Positions 58,083 to 64,000 of a stretch of 64,000 nt of DNA are shown here, one piece after another; positions within the stretch are counted from its first letter, which is position 1, and each line of letters begins with the position of its first letter. The stretch covers positions 248,001 through 312,000 of the forward strand of contig NZ_AEUX02000007.1 in assembly GCF_000188015.2 (NCBI RefSeq). The letters run 5' to 3'. The position numbers and the translations under genes are program-made. The notes under the pieces were generated by a model. That model was not told the origin of the DNA. It saw nothing but the letters and a program-made list of their open reading frames with translations, and searched no databases. The DNA is from Streptococcus ictaluri 707-05. Its GTDB lineage: Bacteria > Bacillota > Bacilli > Lactobacillales > Streptococcaceae.

Positions 58083-58200
58083 GGACTGCTACACATTATA
58101 GGATTGAGACAATCAGCTTGTGATGAGATAGGAACTGTTCAAGTGCCAGGAATATGCTTTAGCAGAGATAATCTCATCGGATGTTTGGCTCAAACAGGAG

Positions 58201-58239
58201 TTAGTGTTATACTTGAAAAAGTATAGCACTAATTTTTTT
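58201..58239 (+). terminator. Strong terminator before the first response regulator
   Basis: TTAGTGTTATACTT-GAAA-AAGTATAGCACTAA (one G-U pair) and T7, ending 14 bp before the regulator start. Confidence 0.92.
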
Positions 58240-58253
58240 ATCAAGGAGAAAAC

Positions 58254-58940
58254 ATGACTTACAAGATATTATTAGTGGATGATGAGCTTGAAATCACAGA
58301 CATTAATCAACGTTACTTGCAACAGGCTGGTCATCATGTGACAGTAGCAAGTGATGGTGCGCAGGCTCTAGAGATTTTTCACAAGGATCAGTATGATTTG
58401 ATTATCAGTGATATCATGATGCCTAAGATGGATGGTTATGATTTTATTTGAGAAGTGTTGCTGGAAAAACCTAAACAGCCTTTCCTCTTTATTACGGCAA
58501 AAATTTCTGAGCCAGATAAAATCTATTCCTTAAGCTTGGGAGCAGATGATTTTATTTCTAAGCCTTTTAGTCCACGAGAATTAGTCTTGCGTGTCAAAAA
58601 CATTCTCAATCGGATTTACGGTAAAAGCAGTCAAAGTGACCAATTGGTCATTGGGGATTTAACCATGGATCACAGTACCCGTGTGGTGACTGTGGCTAAT
58701 CAGGACCTCAATCTCACCAATAAAGCTTTTGATCTGTTGTGGATTTTAGCCAATCACTTGAACCATGTTTTTTCAAAAACAGAACTTTATGAGCGCGTGT
58801 GGGAGGAAGAGTATTTGGATGATACCAATACGCTCAACGTTCATATCCATTCCCTGCGCAATGACTTAGCAAAATATAGCACAGACAAGACGCCTAAGAT
58901 AAAGACGGTCTGGGGTTTGGGCTACAAATTAGAGGGGTAA
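58254..58940 (+). pseudogene. OmpR-family response regulator 1, in-frame TGA
   Basis: Receiver domain with DDE and phosphoacceptor in IISDIMMPKMDGYDFI, then TGA 58449-58451, then the same frame EVLLEKPKQPFLFITAK...FISKPFSPREL and a winged helix (LNLTNKAFDLLWILANH...VWGLGYKLEG). CGA-to-TGA would restore YDFIREVLL. Full length 228 residues. AAGGAG precedes ATG 58254. Pairs with the histidine kinase that starts 1 bp later. Confidence 0.87.
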
Positions 58941-58941
58941 G

Positions 58942-59974
58942 ATGCGACTAAGAACCTATATTGTTATCGGCTATTTAGTGTCCATGCTCATTACCATAGC
59001 AGGCCTAATTGTCGGTTTAAATCAAATGCTCATTACAACTAAAGACATTTCTTATATTTTAATCATTGCACTGATTGCCTCATTAGCAGGAGGAATTGTG
59101 AATATGATTCTTTTGACCAATGTCTTTTCATCGCTTAAGAAATTAAAGGAGAAGATGCAGGCTATTTCCCCCAAAAAACTTTGACCGTGACAGACTGATC
59201 AAGTCACCTTTAGAGTTTAGGGATTTGGAAGGTAGTTTTAACCAAATGTCCTTAGAGTTAGAAGCTAGTTTTGAATCACTCAATGAGAGCGAGCGTGAAA
59301 AATCTATGATGATTGCACAGCTGTCTCATGATATCAAAACACCACTAACCTCTATTCAGGCTACTGTGGAAGGTATTTTAGATGGTGTCATTCCAAAAGA
59401 AGAAGAACGCCATTATTTGAATACCATTTCAAGGCAGACCAACCGATTAAATCAACTAGTTGAAGAATTACATCTGGTTAGTTTGAATGACCAAAGGCAG
59501 CTTGATAAGCAAGCGGGTCAACTCATCTATCTCGAAAAGTTGTTAATTGATATCTTGTCAGAATTTCAGTTAACTTTTGAACGTGAAAATCGCTCGGTTC
59601 ATATTGATATGTCAAAAGAGGTGGTTAAAATCAAAAGCCAATACGATGCTCTTTCTCGCATCATTTTGAATTTGGTCAGCAATGCCATCAAGTATTCAGA
59701 GGCCAATACGGCTTTGACCATTAAAGCCTATCGTCAAGGCGATTCTGTCCGAATTGATGTCATTGATCAAGGTCAAGGTATCAAAGCAGAAGATTTGGAT
59801 AGGATTTTCAAGCGCTTGTATCGTGTGGAATCATCACGTAATATGAAGACAGGCGGTCATGGCTTAGGGCTTTATATCGCAAGGCAATTGGCTCATCAGC
59901 TAGAAGGTGACATTAGGGTTGACAGTCAATTTGGAAAAGGCAGTTGCTTCTCATTGATTCTAAAAGATTATTAG
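58942..59974 (+). pseudogene. Sensor histidine kinase 1, frameshifted
   Basis: Two membrane helices (YIVIGYLVSMLITIAGLIVGL; ILIIALIASLAGGIVNMILL) and the start of a HAMP-like linker end at AISPKKL-TGA (59182-59184). Deleting one A from the A6 run (59173-59178) gives AISPKNFDRDRLIKSP and continues into DHp (LSHDIKTPLTSIQATVEG) and HATPase (NLVSNAIKYSEAN, GHGLGLYIARQLA) domains, 343 residues in all. The catalytic part alone could start at 59225 or later but without the sensor. Confidence 0.87.
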
Positions 59975-60009
59975 ATACTGCCTAGCCTAGTTTACTCTAT
60001 CAGTTATAG

Positions 60010-60036
60010 TCCTCTCTATTTTAGAGAGGCTTTTTG
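60010..60036 (+). terminator. Terminator after histidine kinase 1
   Basis: CCTCTCTA / TAGAGAGG hairpin followed by CTTTTT. Confidence 0.88.
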
Positions 60037-60123
60037 GTGTGTGCAGTTGGGGTTTGACTTCTGATTTTCACTGGTCTATTATGAAGATAAGATTTTTCAA
60101 GTAGCATGAAAGAGGAGGAAGAA

Positions 60124-60810
60124 ATGTCTCAACGTATTTATTTAGCAGATGATGAAAAAAATATCCGAGAATTACTGGTTCCATTTTTAAAACGGGACGG
60201 TTTTGAGGTGGAAGCTTTTGAGACAGGGGATGCTCTTTTAGCAGCTTACGCTAAAACTAAGCCAGACTTGGTGATTTTAGATGTGATGATGCCAGGAACA
60301 GATGGTCTAACTGTTTTAAGTCGGATTAGACAAGAAGATGAGCAATTGCCTATTGTCTTATTAACTGCTAGGGATTCAGATGCTGACTTTATCACAGCTT
60401 TCATACTAGGGATAGACGACTATTTCACCAAGCCTTTTTCTCCCATTAAACTAAGCCTGCACGTCAAGGCTCTTCTTAAGCGTCGTCAAAAAGACCTTGG
60501 ATTAAGTCAAGAAAAAACCTATTTAGACCTCACTTTAGACACTACAAGCCGCCGAGATCATTTGGCTGGAAAAGAGTTACCTCTAACGAAAACAGAGTTT
60601 GATTTGTTAGATATCTTACTTGAAAATCCGGGGACAGCCTATTCGCGTGAAGACTTATTAGATCGCATTTGGGGCTAGGGTGATATTGAAAGTCGTGCGG
60701 TAGACGATACCGTCAAACGCTTACGCCGGAAATTACAGGATTACCCAAGTCAGCTTCGCATTCAAACCGTTTGGGGATTTGGCTTTAGGTTAGGACAAGA
60801 TGACGCATGA
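60124..60810 (+). pseudogene. OmpR-family response regulator 2, in-frame TAG
   Basis: ATG 60124 follows GAGGAGGAA. Receiver with VILDVMMPGTDGLTVL and PFSPIKL; winged helix begins (LPLTKTEFDLLDILLENPG) but the frame hits TAG 60676-60678 at RIWG-stop-GDIESRAVDDTVKRLRRKL, continuing to TGA 60808-60810. Regulators of this class usually have Y or F after VWG, so a Y-to-stop change fits. Lost part includes the recognition helix. Overlaps kinase 2 by ATGA. Confidence 0.87.
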
Positions 60811-62224
60811 CAAAAAGACGTTTAACCCACGACCTGATTTCAATTTCAGGACTGACCCTTTGCTTGGGTTTTATTTTAATCTATTTTTCCTTTCATTATG
60901 TTATTCGCGATTATGTTAATCAAATGACCAGAGAAGCTATGCAGACGCATTTTTTGGTATTAGATAGCATCAATCAAAAAAAGGACATCCCAGATATTGT
61001 GTCCGAAAATAATGTGTTTGTCTGGTCTCAATATGCTATTGTTGATCAGGAAAAGCAGTCTCTTTTTACCAGTGATGCTAAGCAAAAAAAGAAGGACAAG
61101 CTATCTACGATTATTTACTGGAACACCGCTTGCAAGAAACCGCCAAAGCTAACTCGGGCTTAATTGTGACAGCACCTTCTAAAAAAACCTACCTTGTTCG
61201 AACTAAGCAATATAAAGGTCAACTAGAAGATGGTTTGATTGTCAGAGAAGGACCAAAAAGTGATGAAAAAACCTACCTTGCCTTGGTCTTTACGGATGTG
61301 ACAACTATCCAAAAGGTGGTTGACCGGGTTAATCTTGTCTTATTGATTATTCTCTTTTTGACCTTGTTGCCCTTGCTGTTAATTATGCGAAAAACCATTT
61401 CTGGTATTGGAGAATCCATTGAAGCGGTACGCCAGTATATTGCGCGTTTATGGCGAAATCAAGACCAGCCTAAAGCAGAAGCACAGCGGGTTATCTTTTC
61501 AGAATTTGATGGTTTGTTACAAGAAAGTCACGACATGGCTAATCGCATTAAAGAAGCTGAGGAGACTCAGTGCCAATTTTTCCAAAACGCCTCCCGTGAA
61601 TTACGAACTCCTCTCATGTCCATTCAAGGTTATACCGAGGGACTGAAAGAAGGGGTAATCCCTCAGGAGCAAGCTTTGCCAGTGATTCTTAGTGAAAGCT
61701 ATAAAATGAAGCAATTAGTGGATGATATGATATTCTTGTCACGTTTAGATAGTCGTGAAAAACTGTCTCAAGAGAAGCTTTCCTTGTCTCATTTAGTTCA
61801 GGATTTTTGTGAATATTTTACTCCGATTGCAAATCAAGAGGGATTAAGCTTGATTTGTAGTGGGCTGGATGATGGCCTTCAAATTATCGGTAATCAGGAA
61901 CTGTTACAAAGAGCTTTCTCAAATATCATGACCAATGCCCTGCGCTATGCTAGAAAGTCAATTAAGATTTCTCAGAGTGAGGGACAGCTCAGTATTTCAA
62001 ATGATGGCCCTGAAATTTCAGCTGCTGAACTGCCTCATATTTTTGAACGTTTTTACAAGGGAGCAGGAGGACAAACAGGTATTGGACTAGCTATGACCAA
62101 AGAAATTTTGGAGCAACATGGAGCGACTATCAGAGCTGAAAGCAAGCCTCATCAAACCACTTTTATTATTGATTTTACTTGCCACAAAATTGCCACAACT
62201 TCACCTCAAACTTTCGGAGAATAA
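60807..62224 (+). pseudogene. Sensor histidine kinase 2, frameshifted
   Basis: First helix LISISGLTLCLGFILIYFSF, extracellular region, then an A7 run (61084-61090) after which the frame ends at 61163 (CKKPPKLTRA). Adding one A gives KQKKEGQAIYDYLLEHRLQETAKANSG and continues through a second helix (VNLVLLIILFLTLLPLLLI), DHp (ASRELRTPLMSIQGYTEG) and HATPase (NIMTNALRYARKSIK, GIGLAMTKEIL) domains to 62224; 472 residues. Confidence 0.87.
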
Positions 62225-62298
62225 GTTGGAAAAAAAGCCTATACTATAATCAAGATAAGAAAAGCTTATCTAAAAAAAAGAAAAGGCAGGTATCACTA

Positions 62299-62906
62299 AT
62301 GAACTATTCTAAAACACTAAAACACTAAAACACCTTTCTATTGCAAGTCTTCTTACCTTTGGAACAGTAACGTGTCTGCAGGCTAGCCCTATTGTTTCAG
62401 CTGAGCAAGCGGTTAAAGAACCTGCATCCAGTATCAAAGTCAAATTAGAAGCTGCAGATAAGGAAGCAGAACCAATTTATCAAAAAATGGATAGCATCAA
62501 CCAAGAGATTATGGCGCTAAAAGAAGCGACAATAGGTCATCACGAAAAAGAACTCACTCAGCAGCTTGATCACTTATATGATCAACACCAGGCCCTTTTG
62601 GAAAAATTCTATGACGCCATTTGTGACGCTTATTGGTCAACAAGTGACGAAGCTAAGGCCCTAGTGGCAGAAACTAACTTGTCTGAAGAAGACAAACAAA
62701 GTTTAGTATCATACTTTGATCAAACAGATAAGATTGAAAAAGAGCTTGATAAGCAGTATGAAGCCTTCGACAAAGAAGTGACTGAGCAAAATGCTCAACT
62801 TGAAGCCCTCACCAAAGAAGCAGATGCTATTTACCAAAAACATGGTATTTCAAAAGATGCTCTAGAAGTATTTTACATGGGTCAAGACCAGCTTCCAGCA
62901 GACTAA
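62299..62906 (+). pseudogene. Secreted coiled-coil protein, signal peptide frameshifted by an octamer repeat
   Basis: ATG 62299 reads MNYSKTLKH then TAA. Three tandem TAAAACAC units (62310-62333) cause the shift; with two units the frame reads MNYSKTLKHLSIASLLTFGT and continues as a signal peptide (cleavage near VSA-E) into the open frame ending at 62906, total 199 residues. The mature protein is acidic and helical (LEAADKEAEPIYQKMDSINQ ... KEATIGHHEKELTQQLDHLY). Located after kinase 2 and before a convergent XRE gene. Function unknown; the ORF from 62487 lacks the signal. Confidence 0.8.
62310..62333 (+). repeat. Octanucleotide repeat, three copies of TAAAACAC
   Basis: 24 bp of perfect 8-bp repeats within the signal peptide codons. 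Two copies keep the frame open; three close it. Confidence 0.92.
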
Positions 62907-62937
62907 TTTCTTAGCGACTCCTTTTTAAGACATCATA

Positions 62938-62978
62938 AAAAAGCTAGCAACCCTTAAAGGTCTTGCTAGCTTTTTTGA
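62938..62978. terminator. Bidirectional terminator
   Basis: AAAAAAGCTAGCAA / TTGCTAGCTTTTTT between convergent genes. Confidence 0.93.
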
Positions 62979-62997
62979 TTGATTTGCTTTTTCTTGA

Positions 62998-63357
62998 CTA
63001 GTCCTCTTTGGACTGATGGGATAAGAGGTCTTGTCCAAAATCTAACCACTTATTATAGTTGTTTTCAGAAAGGCGCTCCGAAATCATCATTAAGTCTTTT
63101 TGGGGCAGATGATAATCAACTCCCTTTGACTCAGAGGCTCTTAAATCTTCTTCCATTAGTGCGGTTAGACTGACGTTAAAAATAGCAGCAATATCACTTA
63201 AAAGTCCTGATTTTGGAGTGTATTTTCCTTTTTCCCATTCACTGATTGAGGAAGAGCTTTTGCGTCCCAAGAGCTTCGCAAGTTCTAATTGTTCCATATT
63301 CTTTTGTAATCTAAGATATTTTAAATTAGTTGCAAAAAAGGTTTTCTTTGCGGACAT
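62998..63357 (-). CDS. XRE-family transcriptional regulator
   Basis: 119 residues. HTH_3 domain (LKYLRLQKNMEQLELAKLLGRKSSSSISEWEKGKYTP, about 13-50) followed by a helical tail with WLDFGQDLL. Divergent from the next XRE gene with a 165-bp gap. Target unknown. Confidence 0.85.
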   Translation of the reverse strand: MSAKKTFFATNLKYLRLQKNMEQLELAKLLGRKSSSSISEWEKGKYTPKSGLLSDIAAIFNVSLTALMEEDLRASESKGVDYHLPQKDLMMISERLSENNYNKWLDFGQDLLSHQSKED

Positions 63358-63522
63358 AGCGGTCTCCTTTAGTTATATATAAGCTATCATACCATAAATC
63401 AAATTAAATCAAAAGATTTAGAAAAAAGGTAAAAAGACAAAAAACTTGACTTCATAAAAACCGAAGTTTATAATATGATTAACATGTGGAACTAATATGG
63501 GATAAGTATAGGGGAGAAGAAA

Positions 63523-63744
63523 GTGACCAAGTCAACCTTAAGAGAGATCAGAATTGCCCAAAAGATAACGCAACATCAACTATCAGAAATGACGGGTATT
63601 TCTGTACGCACCATTGCCCGTTATGAAAAAGACATTCAGACTTTTCGGCGAGCCAAATATGAAACCTTAAGAGGAATTGCCCAAGCATTGACGGTATCAG
63701 TCGATGATATTTTTTTAGATGATGGATCGGATTTTATGAAATAG
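63523..63744 (+). CDS. Small XRE-family regulator
   Basis: 73 residues, essentially one HTH_3 domain (LREIRIAQKITQHQLSEMTGISVRTIARYEKD, about 5-36). GTG 63523 with GGGGAGAAG upstream. It may be a Cro-like partner of the divergent XRE protein; inferred. Confidence 0.82.
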   Translation: MTKSTLREIRIAQKITQHQLSEMTGISVRTIARYEKDIQTFRRAKYETLRGIAQALTVSVDDIFLDDGSDFMK

Positions 63745-63905
63745 AAAATGCAGCAGTTGTGAAAAGCTGCATCTTTTTGGATTTTTAATATACTTAAGTA
63801 TGATTTACTTTAAAATTAATAATAGTTATTTTTGACTGACTTTTTTCTAGGAAGGTTATATAATGTCGCTAGGGTCATTTGACTAAATGAAGAAAAGGAG
63901 TTCAT

Positions 63906-64000
63906 ATGTTAACAGAAGAAATGAAAGAGCTTATCGCTAATCAATTAGCCATTGTGGCAACAGTCGATGAGCATGGCAATCCTAATATTGGTCCTAAACG
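63906..64000 (+). CDS. Pyridoxamine 5'-phosphate oxidase-fold protein (3' truncated by window)
   Basis: Open frame from ATG 63906 (AAAAGGAG upstream): MLTEEMKELIANQLAIVATV then DEHGNPNIGPKR, the start of the split-barrel FMN-binding family. -10 box TATAAT at about 63858. Only 31 residues are visible. Confidence 0.75.
   Translation, partial: MLTEEMKELIANQLAIVATVDEHGNPNIGPK

Noticed and set aside
58254..60810. CovRS or another well-known group A two-component system
   Set aside because: Sequences do not match CovR/CovS motifs I know, and both pairs are interrupted; left unnamed.

Overview
The window is a 64-kb chromosomal segment of a low-GC streptococcus, almost certainly Streptococcus pyogenes (group A). 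The gene content and order fit this: fasC-fasA-fasX-rnpA-yidC-jag, a sialic acid (nan) locus, SpyAD next to the str operon and plr/gap, glnRA, oppABCDF and the rnjA/tsaB-rimI-tsaD block. The species call rests on recognition of proteins and gene order; no database search was possible.

Layout. 0-4 kb: end of the fas virulence regulator system with the sRNA FasX, then rnpA, yidC1 and jag. 4-7.6 kb: an accessory interval between jag and rpmH. It holds an ArsR/permease/thioredoxin-like operon with two operator-like palindromes, followed by a 1.5-kb AT-rich cassette bounded by 21-bp direct repeats that encodes a small membrane protein and a secreted two-cysteine protein. 7.6-15.7 kb: rpmH and the nan operon for sialic acid/ManNAc uptake and catabolism, preceded by a cre-like site. 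15.9-26.3 kb: housekeeping genes (tatD, rnmV, ksgA, rsgA, rpe, thiN, rmuC, yhaM, purR) and the adhesin SpyAD. 26.3-33.4 kb: rpsL-rpsG-fusA, gap, lppC, pgk. 33.6-46.4 kb: glnR-glnA with a perfect GlnR box, oppABCDF, rnjA-rpoY on the minus strand, tsaB-rimI-tsaD. 46.6-48 kb: a zinc-independent S14 gene under an AdcR-type palindrome and a complete IS982-family element with an 8-bp target duplication. 48-54.7 kb: a nucleoside catabolic cluster (GntR regulator, udp, nupC, deoC, phosphohexomutase) and an HI0933-family flavoprotein. 54.9-57.2 kb: a coiled-coil HTH protein, an exonuclease, a MerR regulator and EbfC. 57.7-62.9 kb: two complete two-component systems flanked by two secreted proteins, all six genes broken. 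63-64 kb: two small XRE regulators and the start of a PNPOx-fold protein.

The most striking property is the number of inactivating lesions. Thirteen otherwise recognisable genes carry one clear disruption each: in-frame stops in fasA, an exonuclease, a repeat peptide and two response regulators; frameshifts at or next to short homopolymer runs in the permease, lppC, nupC and both histidine kinases; a frameshift in the RpiR regulator; and 8-bp tandem-repeat slippage in the thioredoxin-like gene (15 copies of GTTATGGC) and in a secreted protein (3 copies of TAAAACAC). Removing or adding the inferred bases restores full-length reading frames. The octamer tracts look like switchable contingency loci. 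The homopolymer cases could be real or could be sequence errors, and only read data can tell.
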